NCBI GenBank assembly: GCA_900550055.1
Contig: URQU01000007.1
Span: forward strand, 1-54,987
Source of the DNA: an uncultured Coriobacteriaceae bacterium
GTDB taxonomy: Bacteria; Actinomycetota; Coriobacteriia; Coriobacteriales; Eggerthellaceae
Direction: 5' to 3'
DNA length: 54,987 nt
In this document: piece by piece, positions 33,888 to 41,876 of the stretch
How the letters are laid out: every line of letters starts with the position of its first letter
Numbering within the stretch: the first letter of the stretch is position 1
The notes under the pieces: model-generated
The model's input: only the letters and a program-made list of their open reading frames with translations
The model's database searches: none
What the model was told of the DNA's origin: nothing
Program-made: the position numbers and the translations under genes

Positions 33888-35563
33888 GCGCAAACGACCT
33901 CCTTGGAGCTTGCGGTGCGATCGATATCGGACGGGGAAGGGTTTTGCGGGCAGGTTTGCGCTTCGGTTTGCGAACCGGGCTGCCCAGCGTTGCGAGGCTC
34001 GGTTGGCGTCGCGCTTTGCCCAGCGTCTTGCACGCAGGTTTGCGGCCTGTCGTGTACTGCGTTTTGCGTGCAGGTTTGCGGCCTGGTTTGCGCTTCGGTT
34101 TGCGGCTCGCCTTGCGTCGCGCTTTCATGGGTTTTGCGCTCGGCTTTGGCGCAGAGGCGCTCGTATGCCTGCGCGTCGGCGCCGCAGGGTTGTTCGGGGT
34201 AGGTTTGTTCAACGGGCGCCTTCACTCCCAGCTTGCGGCACATATCCCACGCGGCGCGCTGCGCGAACACAAGCGACTCGAGCAGCGAGTTGCTGGCCAG
34301 GCGGTTCTTCCCGTGCACGCCGTTGCAGCTGGTCTCGCCGGCGGCGTACAGCCCCGGCATGTCCGTGGCGCTGTTGCGGTCAACCCGCACGCCGCCCATG
34401 AAGTAATGTTGCGCGGGCACGACGGGGATGGGCTCGCGCGTGATGTCGAACCCCTCTTCCAGGCACCGCTTGTAGATATTCCCGAAGTGCCCCGTGATCT
34501 CGTCTTTCGGCATGTTGGCGAAAGAAAGGCGCACGAAATCCGTGCCTTCTGCGGCCATCTGCCGGTATATGGCCGCACTCACCACGTCGCGCGGTTGCAG
34601 CTCGTCGGTGAAGCGATTCCCGTTAGCGTCGAGCAGCACGGCGCCTTCGCCGCGGCACGATTCCGAGATCAGAAACGCCCGGCCCGGCCGCGTCGAGTAC
34701 AGGGAGGTGGGGTGGATCTGCACGTAGTCCATGTGCTCGAGGGCGATGCCGTGGCGCGCGGCGATGGCGCACGCGTCGCCGGTAAGGCTGGGGAAGTTGG
34801 TGGAACGCGGGTACGTGCCGCCGATGCCGCCGCAGGCCCAAAGCGTCTGACCTGCGAAGATACGCAGCTGCGCCCCGTCGGCCGTATGCGCAAGGACGCC
34901 GCGGCAGCGCGTCTGCGGCTGGCGGCGCTCGCCATCATCCTGCGCGACCAGGATATCGTCCATGCAGGTGTGCTCCAGGATGCGGACGTTGGGCAGCTCG
35001 CGCACGCGAGCAAGCAGCGTGGAGGTGATCTCGTCGCCGGTGATGTCGCTGTGGAAGCAGATGCGCGGGCGGCTGTGTGCGCCTTCGCGGGTGTAGCGCA
35101 GGTTGCCTGCCTGGTCGCGTTCGAAGTCCACGCCGCGTTTCACCAGGTCGGAGATGATGCTGCGGCTTGCGCGAATCATCAGATCCACGCTTTCGCAGCG
35201 GTTCTCGTAGTGGCCCGCGCGCAGGGTGTCCTCGAAAAACGGCGCGTAGTCGGCGTCATCGTGCTGCACGCAGATGCCGCCTTGCGCCAGCATGGAATCG
35301 CATTCGCCCACGGTCGTCTTCGCCAGCATCACCACGGAAAGCGTGGAGGGAAGGTTGAGCGCGCAGTACAGCCCCGCCACGCCGCAGCCGACGATGACCA
35401 CGTCGCAGGTGATGTCGTGCGCCTCGGCTGCGCCGTCGCACTCCGGTTGCAATCGGTCACCGGCTGACTCGCGTGCGTCATTGATGTGCGTGTGAGCTGC
35501 AGCGGAAGCCATCGTTTCCGCTGCAGCACCCATTTCGCCAGCTAATTCGTTCTTTTCGCTCAT
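33884..35563 (-). CDS. nadB: L-aspartate oxidase with repeat tail
   Basis: A 559-residue FAD enzyme that oxidises aspartate to iminoaspartate, the substrate of NadA. VVIVGCGVAGLYCALNLP binds FAD at the N-terminus, after an unusual ~50-residue extension. SMLAQGGICV, HPTSLYSTRPG and NRLASNSLLESLVFA (ending near residue 434) are family segments. After residue ~480 the expected C-terminal three-helix domain is missing; its place is taken by about fifteen tetrapeptides of the form xxQT (EPQT, EAQT, RPQT, CTQN and so on) and a short tail. Catalytic function should remain because the active site lies in the first two domains. Confidence 0.93.
   Translation of the reverse strand: MSEKNELAGEMGAAAETMASAAAHTHINDARESAGDRLQPECDGAAEAHDITCDVVIVGCGVAGLYCALNLPSTLSVVMLAKTTVGECDSMLAQGGICVQHDDADYAPFFEDTLRAGHYENRCESVDLMIRASRSIISDLVKRGVDFERDQAGNLRYTREGAHSRPRICFHSDITGDEITSTLLARVRELPNVRILEHTCMDDILVAQDDGERRQPQTRCRGVLAHTADGAQLRIFAGQTLWACGGIGGTYPRSTNFPSLTGDACAIAARHGIALEHMDYVQIHPTSLYSTRPGRAFLISESCRGEGAVLLDANGNRFTDELQPRDVVSAAIYRQMAAEGTDFVRLSFANMPKDEITGHFGNIYKRCLEEGFDITREPIPVVPAQHYFMGGVRVDRNSATDMPGLYAAGETSCNGVHGKNRLASNSLLESLVFAQRAAWDMCRKLGVKAPVEQTYPEQPCGADAQAYERLCAKAERKTHESATQGEPQTEAQTRPQTCTQNAVHDRPQTCVQDAGQSATPTEPRNAGQPGSQTEAQTCPQNPSPSDIDRTASSKEVVCA
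33937..34128. repeat. 12-bp tandem repeat at the 3' end of nadB
   Basis: Sixteen 12-base units stand in unbroken register, with plus-strand consensus nnnnGGTTTGCG (for example CTTCGGTTTGCG at 33961 and 34093, GCCTGGTTTGCG at 34081). It is translated on the minus strand as xxQT tetrapeptides. Units are diverged, so the array is old or under weak selection. Confidence 0.9.
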
Positions 35564-35572
35564 CTTCGCCGC

Positions 35573-36571
35573 CTACTTCGCCGCGTACTCCAGCATGCGT
35601 TCGAGCGTCAGGCGCGCCGCGGGGGCCAGGCTGTCGCCGACGTGCACCTCGTACGGGGCGGGATTGCGCAGGCATGCGGCCAGCTTCGGCAGCGTGACCA
35701 GGTCCATGTTCTCGCAGCGCGGCGTGGTGGCGGGGAAGTGGAAGCGCTTGCCCGTGCCCTGGGTGCGCAGCTCCAGCTCGCGGATGATGCCGACCACGGT
35801 GCACACGATGAACTCCTGCGCGTCCGACGCGGCGGCGTGCTCGATCATGCCCTTCGTCGACCCGATGTAATCGGCCTCGGCGAGCACGTCGGCTGGGCAC
35901 TCGGGGTGCGCCATGACCTCGGCGTCGGGGTGAGCTTCCTCCAGGTCGATGATCTGCTCCACGCTGATGGTCATGTGGCGCGGGCAATAACCTTTGTTCA
36001 AGATGACGTTCTTGTCGGGCAGCTGGCTTGCCACGTAGCGGCCAAGGTTCATGTCGGGGATGAACAGGATGTTGCGCTGCGGCAGGTTGCTGCAGATCTT
36101 CACGGCGTTCGAAGAGGTCACGCACACGTCGGACCAGGTCTTCGCCTCGGCGGTGGAGTTGACGTAGCACACCACGGCCAGGTCGTCGCCGTATTCGGCG
36201 CGCACGCGGTCGATGTTGGGCTTGCTGATCATGTGCGCCATGGGGCAGTCGGCGGCGGGTTCGGGCAAAAGCACCGTTTTGTCCGGATTGAGCAGCTTCG
36301 CCGATTCGCCCATGAACTCCACGCCGCACAGCACGATGGTCTGCTGCGGCAGGTCGACGGCCAGTTTTGCCAGGGCGAAGCTGTCGCCGACGTAGTCGGC
36401 CGCGGCCTGCACCTCGGGCGGCACGTAGTAGTGCGCCAGGATCACGGCGTCGCGCTGCTCCTTGAGCTGCGCGATCTCGTGGGTGAGCGCCGCGATGGAC
36501 TCGGCTGTGCCAGACGCTTGCGCGCCTGCGCCGGTTTGCCCTGCGTTGTTTTCGATGACCTGCTCGCTCAT
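35573..36571 (-). CDS. nadA: Quinolinate synthase A
   Basis: A 332-residue iron-sulfur enzyme that condenses iminoaspartate with dihydroxyacetone phosphate to quinolinate. The three cluster cysteines are visible in VLCGVEFMGES, AHPECPAD and TTPRCENMDLVTLPKL. AHYYVPPEVQAAADYVGDS is the substrate-binding opening. Start at ATG 36571 (GGAGC before it); the first ~25 residues are a variable extension and the longer frame to 36715 runs through the promoter, so it is rejected. First gene of the nadABC-niaR operon; nadB follows after 9 bases. Confidence 0.96.
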   Translation of the reverse strand: MSEQVIENNAGQTGAGAQASGTAESIAALTHEIAQLKEQRDAVILAHYYVPPEVQAAADYVGDSFALAKLAVDLPQQTIVLCGVEFMGESAKLLNPDKTVLLPEPAADCPMAHMISKPNIDRVRAEYGDDLAVVCYVNSTAEAKTWSDVCVTSSNAVKICSNLPQRNILFIPDMNLGRYVASQLPDKNVILNKGYCPRHMTISVEQIIDLEEAHPDAEVMAHPECPADVLAEADYIGSTKGMIEHAAASDAQEFIVCTVVGIIRELELRTQGTGKRFHFPATTPRCENMDLVTLPKLAACLRNPAPYEVHVGDSLAPAARLTLERMLEYAAK

Positions 36572-36620
36572 GTTCGCTCCATGCTTTCGTGCGGTTATTT
36601 GACGCTGCAGTATGCCGCAA

Positions 36621-36652
36621 AACTTTACAGCTGACTTGACAGCTGTAAAGTT
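36621..36652. promoter_or_regulatory. Operator-like palindrome and promoter of the nad operon
   Basis: AACTTTACAGCTG (36621-36633) and CAGCTGTAAAGTT (36640-36652) are perfect 13-bp inverted arms around 6 bases. On the minus strand TTTACA and TAAAGT with a 16-base spacer form a promoter inside the palindrome, 50 bases from nadA. The ACAGCTGT core resembles NiaR-type sites as I recall them, and niaR is in the operon, so autoregulation by niacin is inferred. Confidence 0.7.
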
Positions 36653-37008
36653 CCCATCGTTTCTCCATCCGCGCGCCAATCGCGTTCGTGCGCGTTCGCA
36701 CCCGCGGCCACGCAAGCTCGCGCCCTCGCAAGCCGCTCCCGCCGTCTACTGCGTTCGCCCGCCGCACCTGTCGCTCCCGCGCCTTCGTCAATCGCCGTCT
36801 TTCGCCCACCGTGCCCGCACCCGCTACCGCACCCGCCGCCCGCGGAGCGCCTTCGCCGTTTGCCCTTAAATCCCGTATCGCCGGTAGGTTCAACATGCGA
36901 AAGGCCCATACTAGACCGGTGCGGAACGCGCTTGTGCTCCGCGGCTGGCGCTAACCCGCGCATTCGCGGGCGCGCTGCAACCCATTCGTCAACCCAAGGA
37001 GGTTCAGC
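36653..37008. other. Intergenic region upstream of serC
   Basis: No gene is supported in these 356 bases. Near the right end the likely serC leader contains two hairpins (GCGGA/TCCGC at 36921-36942, CCCGCG/CGCGGG at 36955-36970) and an AAGGAGG ribosome site just before 37009. A CATACT box near 36907 could be a -10. Confidence 0.55.
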
Positions 37009-38091
37009 ATGGCTCGCGTGTACAATTTCTCGGCCGGTCCGGCAGTGCTCCCCGAGGAGGTGCTGTCCTCCGCCGCCGCGGAAATGCTCGATTATCAGGG
37101 CACCGGCATGTCCGTCATGGAGATGTCGCACCGTTCCGCCGCGTTCAAGGGCATCATCGAGACCGCTGAGCAGGACATCCGCGACCTCATGAACATCCCC
37201 GACAACTACCGCGTGCTGTTCCTGCAGGGCGGCGCCACCCAGCAGTTCGCGGCCGTCCCGATGAACCTCATGCAGAACAAGGTTGCCGACTACATCGTGT
37301 CGGGCAACTGGTCGAAGAAGGCGTTCAAGGAGGCGAAGCTCTACGGCGACGCCCGCTGCATCGCCAGCTCCGAGGACGGGAACTTCACCTACGTGCCCGA
37401 CGTCGACGGCCTCACGTTCAGCCCCGATGCCGATTACGTCTACATCTGCCAGAACGAGACCGTCTACGGCAACCGTTACACCAAGCTGCCCGAAACCGGC
37501 GACATCCCGCTGGTCTCCGACGTTTCCAGCATGTTCCTCTCCGAGCCCATGGACGTGTCGAAGTACGGCCTGATCTACGGCGGCGTGCAGAAGAACGTCG
37601 GCCCGGCCGGTGTGGTCATCGTCATCGTGCGCGACGACCTGATCCGCGAGGACGTGCTGCCCTTCACGCCCACCATCATGCGCTACAAGACGCAGGCCGA
37701 CGCCGGCAGCCTGTCCAACACCCCGCCGTGCTACGGCATCTACATGTGCGGCAAGGTGTTCCAGTGGCTCAAGGGCCTGGGCGGTCTTGAGGCCATGCAG
37801 AAGCTCAACGAGGAGAAGGCTGCCATCCTCTACGACTACCTGGATCAGTCCAAGCTGTTCAGCGGCACGGCGAAGAAGGAGTTCCGTTCGCTCATGAACG
37901 TGCCGTTCGTCACGGGCAACCCCGAGCTGGACGCCAAGTTCATCGCCGAGGCCAAGGCCGCGGGCATCGAGAACATCAAGGGCCACCGCAGCGTCGGCGG
38001 CATGCGCGCCAGCATCTACAACGCCATGCCCAAGGCCGGTGTCGAGGCGCTGGTCCAGTTCATGGACAAGTTCGAGCACGAGAACGCGTAA
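37009..38091 (+). CDS. serC: Phosphoserine aminotransferase
   Basis: A 360-residue fold-type-I PLP enzyme converting 3-phosphohydroxypyruvate and glutamate to phosphoserine, for serine and pyridoxal phosphate synthesis. YNFSAGPAVLPEEVL is the typical opening, LFLQGGATQQFAAVP binds PLP phosphate, YGGVQKNVGPAG holds the PLP lysine, and HRSVGGMRASIYNAM is the C-terminal substrate site. ATG with AAGGAGG before it. Single gene, followed by a strong terminator. Confidence 0.97.
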   Translation: MARVYNFSAGPAVLPEEVLSSAAAEMLDYQGTGMSVMEMSHRSAAFKGIIETAEQDIRDLMNIPDNYRVLFLQGGATQQFAAVPMNLMQNKVADYIVSGNWSKKAFKEAKLYGDARCIASSEDGNFTYVPDVDGLTFSPDADYVYICQNETVYGNRYTKLPETGDIPLVSDVSSMFLSEPMDVSKYGLIYGGVQKNVGPAGVVIVIVRDDLIREDVLPFTPTIMRYKTQADAGSLSNTPPCYGIYMCGKVFQWLKGLGGLEAMQKLNEEKAAILYDYLDQSKLFSGTAKKEFRSLMNVPFVTGNPELDAKFIAEAKAAGIENIKGHRSVGGMRASIYNAMPKAGVEALVQFMDKFEHENA

Positions 38092-38117
38092 GCTTGCGAT
38101 ACGCGATAGCGCTTTCC

Positions 38118-38154
38118 AGCGGGCGGGCGGCCACCAAGGTCGCCCGCCCGCTTT
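38118..38154 (+). terminator. Terminator after serC
   Basis: A 12-bp perfect G+C stem (AGCGGGCGGGCG at 38118-38129, CGCCCGCCCGCT at 38141-38152) is followed by a short T run. Confidence 0.8.
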
Positions 38155-38261
38155 GCGTTCGGTTGAAGAACGGCTCGGCGTCTATCGAGTTTGCTTGTGC
38201 CTATTAGCATTACGAATGGGTTTCAGGTCGGTTATCGGTTTCGCATCGGCGTTTGCGGCGT

Positions 38262-38267
38262 TATAAT
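38262..38267 (+). promoter_or_regulatory. TATAAT box placed for a leaderless transcript
   Basis: A perfect TATAAT ends nine bases before the ATG at 38277. The predicted start of transcription falls within 0-3 bases of the start codon, and there is no ribosome site. Confidence 0.55.
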
Positions 38268-38276
38268 GGTGCGATT

Positions 38277-38963
38277 ATGACTACACAGCTTCCTTATCTC
38301 ATCTGCTCCATCTTGAGCTTCGTTCCCGCCATCGTGCTGCACGAGATGGCGCACGGCTTTGCTGCCTGGAAACTGGGCGATCCCACCGCGAAGCGCGCAG
38401 GGCGCCTGTCGTTCAACCCGCTTGCGCATGTCGACCCGTTCGGCACCGTTATCATGCCGTTTTTGCTCATGGCCATGAACATGCCCGTGTTCGGCTACGC
38501 CAAGCCGGTGCCGTACAATCCCGCGTACTTCAAGGACCCGCGCAAGGGCGACCTGATCGTGGGCTTGGCCGGCCCCGCCGCCAATCTGCTGCTCGCCGTG
38601 CTGGCCGCCGTGGTCGCGTGGGTGCTCTACGGGTTCGCCCCCGTTGCGCAGTGGGTGGTGCAAAGCCAGGCGTTCTTCTACTTCTACCTGATGTTCCTGC
38701 CCATGTTCGCGCTGATCAACCTGTACCTTATGTTCTTCAACCTGCTGCCCATCCCGCCGCTCGATGGCAGCTCCATCTTCGCGTTCTTCATGCCTGTGAA
38801 GTGGTTGCCTAAGTACTACAAGGTGCAGCAGTATGCGTTCCCGATCTTCATGGTCGTGGCTATTTTGCTGCCGTATATCATCCACGTGAACGTATTCGGC
38901 ATCTACCTGGATGCTACCGCCGGCAACCTGGGCAACCTGCTGTTCCCCTTCACTATCTCGTAG
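38277..38963 (+). CDS. Site-2 protease family (M50) membrane peptidase
   Basis: A 228-residue intramembrane metalloprotease of the compact M50 group. HEMAHGFAAWKLGD carries the HExxH zinc site in the first helix, and NLLPIPPLDGSS is the second conserved motif with the third zinc ligand. About six membrane segments; no PDZ domain. It is often found next to scpA-scpB in Gram-positive genomes, as here. The ATG at 38277 is chosen over 38253 because TATAAT lies between them. The substrate is unknown. Confidence 0.9.
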   Translation: MTTQLPYLICSILSFVPAIVLHEMAHGFAAWKLGDPTAKRAGRLSFNPLAHVDPFGTVIMPFLLMAMNMPVFGYAKPVPYNPAYFKDPRKGDLIVGLAGPAANLLLAVLAAVVAWVLYGFAPVAQWVVQSQAFFYFYLMFLPMFALINLYLMFFNLLPIPPLDGSSIFAFFMPVKWLPKYYKVQQYAFPIFMVVAILLPYIIHVNVFGIYLDATAGNLGNLLFPFTIS

Positions 38964-38978
38964 GGGCGGCGGGGCATC

Positions 38979-39770
38979 GTGTCGTATCGCGTTCGCACCG
39001 ACAGCTTCGAGGGGCCGTTCGACCTACTGTTGTACCTGGTCAGCCGCCAGAAGGTTGACATCGGCGCCATCAACATCACGCAAATCGCCGACCAGTATCT
39101 GGCCGAAGTGGGCCGCATGCAGAATCTTGACCTGGACGTCGCCAGCGATTTTCTGCTGGTTGCCAGCACGCTGCTGGAGATCAAGGCGCAAAGCCTGCTG
39201 CCGCGCGAGCGCATAGAGGTTGAGGACGACATCGCCGAGCTGGCGCCCTCCGAGGCGCGCGACATGCTGGTGGAGCGTCTGCTGGAATATAAACAGTACA
39301 AGAACGCCGCCGCGGCGCTGCATACGCGGTTCGTCGCCGAGGGTCGCATGCATCCGCGCCCGTTCGGCCCCGAGGCGTGCTTCCTGAATCTCATGCCCGA
39401 CTTCCTGCGCGACGTTTCGCTTGACTCGCTGGCGCTGCTTGCCGCTCGCGCGCTGGCGCGGCGCGAGGTGTTTTTGCTGGAAAGCGAGCACATCGCCGCG
39501 AAGCCCATCCCGGTGGAGGTGCACGTGCGCGCCATCCATCAACGCATCCGCAACCTCAAGCAGCTGCGATTCTCGCAGCTGATCGCGGACGATGCGCCCA
39601 CTCCGCTGGTGGTGGTCACGTTTTTGGCGGTGCTCGAGCTGTACAAGCGCTCCATGGTTCGCGTGGAGCAAAGCCAGCTGTTCGGCGACATCGACATCGA
39701 GTACATCGAGGGCTCGGGCGAGCTTTTGCTGGACGGCGACGACGCGCTGACGTCGGTTGGGGAGGAATAG
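38979..39770 (+). CDS. scpA: Segregation and condensation protein A
   Basis: A 263-residue kleisin. FEGPFDLLLYLVSRQKVDI is the N-terminal SMC-neck-binding segment. DFLLVASTLLEIKAQSLLP and VVTFLAVLELYKRSMV (C-terminal winged helix) are further family marks. With ScpB and SMC it forms the condensin-like complex that compacts and separates chromosomes. GTG start. The scpB ATG follows its stop with no spacer. Confidence 0.95.
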   Translation: MSYRVRTDSFEGPFDLLLYLVSRQKVDIGAINITQIADQYLAEVGRMQNLDLDVASDFLLVASTLLEIKAQSLLPRERIEVEDDIAELAPSEARDMLVERLLEYKQYKNAAAALHTRFVAEGRMHPRPFGPEACFLNLMPDFLRDVSLDSLALLAARALARREVFLLESEHIAAKPIPVEVHVRAIHQRIRNLKQLRFSQLIADDAPTPLVVVTFLAVLELYKRSMVRVEQSQLFGDIDIEYIEGSGELLLDGDDALTSVGEE

Positions 39771-40730
39771 ATGTTCGAGGGACTTGATCAGGCGCAGCTG
39801 CCCGGCGCCATAGAGGCCATGCTGTTCGTCACCGACGAGCCGGTCGGCGTCATCGAGCTGGCCGACATGCTGGAGGCCGACCCGAAGCTGGTCGAGCAGG
39901 CGCTGGTGGACCTGCGCGAGAAGCTGGAGCGCGAGCAGCGCGGCATCCAGCTGCGCGAGGTGGCCGGCGGCTGGCGGCTGTACACGCATCCGGCCTACCA
40001 CAGCCTGGTGGAGAAGTATGTGCTGTCGTGGGACACGCGCAAGCTTTCGCAAGCGGCTATGGAAACGCTTGCCATCGTGGCGTACCTGCAGCCCTGCACG
40101 CGTGCCGGCGTTGCCAGCGTGCGCGGCGTGAACTCCGACAGCTCCATAAACTCCCTGGTGGAGAAGGGTTTGATCCGCGAAGCGGGCCAGGCCGATGCGC
40201 CGGGCAACCCCACGCTGTACGCCACCACGCGCGGCTTCTTGGAGAAGTTCGGATTGCGTTCGGTGAGCGATCTTCCCAACTTGGACGAGTTTGCGCCCGA
40301 CGATGCCACGCGTCAGCTCATCCGCGAGCGTCTGAGCGCGGGCGGACAGGAGGCGCGTGTGGCGCCCGAGGCGCAGATGTCGGATGGGGAAGCGGGCGAT
40401 CCGCTCGACGGCCTACAGTTCGATTTCGAGGACGAAGGCGCTGGCGGTGCATTGACCTCGCAGCAGGGTTCGGGCGGCGCGGGTGCCGGCGGCGAAGCTC
40501 GCGCGTCTCGGCAGGCGGCTCCGGAGCGCGTTGCGACGGACGGGCAGCTGGCGTTTTCCGCTGACGACCCGGTGCCCGACGAGTCGGACTCGCAGGCCAC
40601 GTTCCCGGCCGGCGACGGCCCGGCAAGCAGCGCCGCGCAGCAGATGCTCGCCGACGCCATGGTGCAAAGCTTCGGGCTGGTGGAGAAGATCGACTTCGAC
40701 AACCTGAGGTTCGAAACCGACGACGAGTAA
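39771..40730 (+). CDS. scpB: Segregation and condensation protein B with long acidic tail
   Basis: A 319-residue protein; ScpB is usually about 180-200 residues. The first ~190 are the two winged helices (AIEAMLFVTDEPVG; LSQAAMETLAIVAYLQP; FGLRSVSDLPNL). The extra ~125 residues are acidic, low in complexity and probably disordered. They contain two similar short motifs, LDGLQFDFEDE and FDNLRFETDDE, the second at the very C-terminus. ATG immediately behind the scpA stop. Confidence 0.93.
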   Translation: MFEGLDQAQLPGAIEAMLFVTDEPVGVIELADMLEADPKLVEQALVDLREKLEREQRGIQLREVAGGWRLYTHPAYHSLVEKYVLSWDTRKLSQAAMETLAIVAYLQPCTRAGVASVRGVNSDSSINSLVEKGLIREAGQADAPGNPTLYATTRGFLEKFGLRSVSDLPNLDEFAPDDATRQLIRERLSAGGQEARVAPEAQMSDGEAGDPLDGLQFDFEDEGAGGALTSQQGSGGAGAGGEARASRQAAPERVATDGQLAFSADDPVPDESDSQATFPAGDGPASSAAQQMLADAMVQSFGLVEKIDFDNLRFETDDE

Positions 40731-40772
40731 CCGTTTCCCCGCCCGCTACGACCGACCTGTGATGGGAGAATC

Positions 40773-41654
40773 ATGACCAGGCAACTCAAACCCAATCAAA
40801 CGCAGCCCGAGGAGCGCCTTGTGCCCATGCGCCTGCAGAAGTTCCTGGCGCGCGCCGGCGCGGCAAGTCGTCGCGGGTCGGAGAACCTCATGACGGCCGG
40901 GCGCGTGACGGTGAACGGCCGGGTGGTCACCGAGCTGGGAAGCAAGGTTGACCCGCTGGTCGACCAGGTTGCCGTCGACGGCGTGCCCGTGCGCCTGGAG
41001 GGCGGGCCCGTCACCATCATGCTGCACAAACCCGCCGGCTATGTGACCACCATGTCCGATCCGCAGGGCCGTCCCACGGTGGCCGAGCTTGTGCCCACCG
41101 ACCGCTTCCCCGGGTTGTTCCCCATCGGGCGTTTGGACTTCGACACCACGGGACTGTTGCTGTTCAGCACCGACGGCGAGCTGGGAAACGGCCTTTTGCA
41201 TCCGCGCCATCACGTGGAGAAGCGTTATCTTGCGTTGGTCAACGGCAAGCCCACGCCCGAGCAGCTGGCTCAGCTTGAGCAGGGCATCCAGCTTGACGAC
41301 GGCATGACCGCGCCCGCGAAGGCCGCGCTGGTGGAGGGTGCGGAAGCGAAGCGCGCGCTGTCCATGCTAGAGGTGCCGCCCGCCGTGCCCGACCACGAGC
41401 CCAACGGCAGCGTGCCCAGCCCGCAACGCGCCGCCATCCTGCGCAAGCGCTCCCAGCAGCGCGCCGTGGTGCGCGTAGTGCTACGAGAGGGAAGGAAGCG
41501 CCAGGTCAAGCGTATGCTGTCAGCCATCAAGCACGGCGTTTTGGCGCTGCACCGCGACAGCTTCGGCCCCATCGAACTAGGCGACCTGCCCCGTGGCCAG
41601 TGGCGCGAGCTCACCCCCGAAGAGGTAGCAGCGCTGCACGCGTCTATTAAGTAA
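40773..41654 (+). CDS. rluB: 23S rRNA pseudouridine synthase, RluB/RsuA family
   Basis: A 293-residue enzyme. An S4 RNA-binding domain (~18-65, MRLQKFLARAGAASRRGSE) is followed by the pseudouridine synthase core with the catalytic Asp in IGRLDFDTTGLLLFSTDGEL. The motif REGRKRQVKRML is the RNA-contact helix. It converts a uridine of 23S rRNA (E. coli position 2605 in RluB) to pseudouridine; the exact target here is by family. A ~25-residue insert (near residue 195) separates core segments. Commonly follows scpAB. Confidence 0.93.
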   Translation: MTRQLKPNQTQPEERLVPMRLQKFLARAGAASRRGSENLMTAGRVTVNGRVVTELGSKVDPLVDQVAVDGVPVRLEGGPVTIMLHKPAGYVTTMSDPQGRPTVAELVPTDRFPGLFPIGRLDFDTTGLLLFSTDGELGNGLLHPRHHVEKRYLALVNGKPTPEQLAQLEQGIQLDDGMTAPAKAALVEGAEAKRALSMLEVPPAVPDHEPNGSVPSPQRAAILRKRSQQRAVVRVVLREGRKRQVKRMLSAIKHGVLALHRDSFGPIELGDLPRGQWRELTPEEVAALHASIK

Positions 41655-41714
41655 GCGTTCGTGTTCCCCTCGTGCTTGCGTGGGGCGATGGGCCGTGCGT
41701 CGCCGGGAAACGGC

Positions 41715-41720
41715 TATAAT
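41715..41720 (+). promoter_or_regulatory. TATAAT box upstream of tyrA
   Basis: A perfect TATAAT lies 156 bases before tyrA, giving a predicted leader of ~150 bases. No strong -35 matches at standard spacing. Confidence 0.4.
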
Positions 41721-41876
41721 GGTCACCCGGGTAAACAGCTGGTGTTTGCGAACTCGGCGTTTCGCCTTGTCGCGGGCCTTCTTCGACCTGCGTGGCGGTT
41801 TCGCGCTTGCCGATGCGATGCCGGCTTGCCCGCAACGTCCTATCCTAGATCGGATCCGGAAGGTCTGCATCGCCTT

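Noticed and set aside
32709..34128. CRISPR array
   Set aside because: The 12-base units are contiguous, diverged and coding; there are no spacers and no cas genes.
33944..35467. Plus-strand 507-residue frame over nadB
   Set aside because: Shadow of nadB, which has full family motifs on the minus strand.
36612..36869. Plus-strand 85-residue frame between nadA and serC
   Set aside because: Pro/Arg/Ala-rich, no ribosome site, overlaps the nad operator; no homology recognised.
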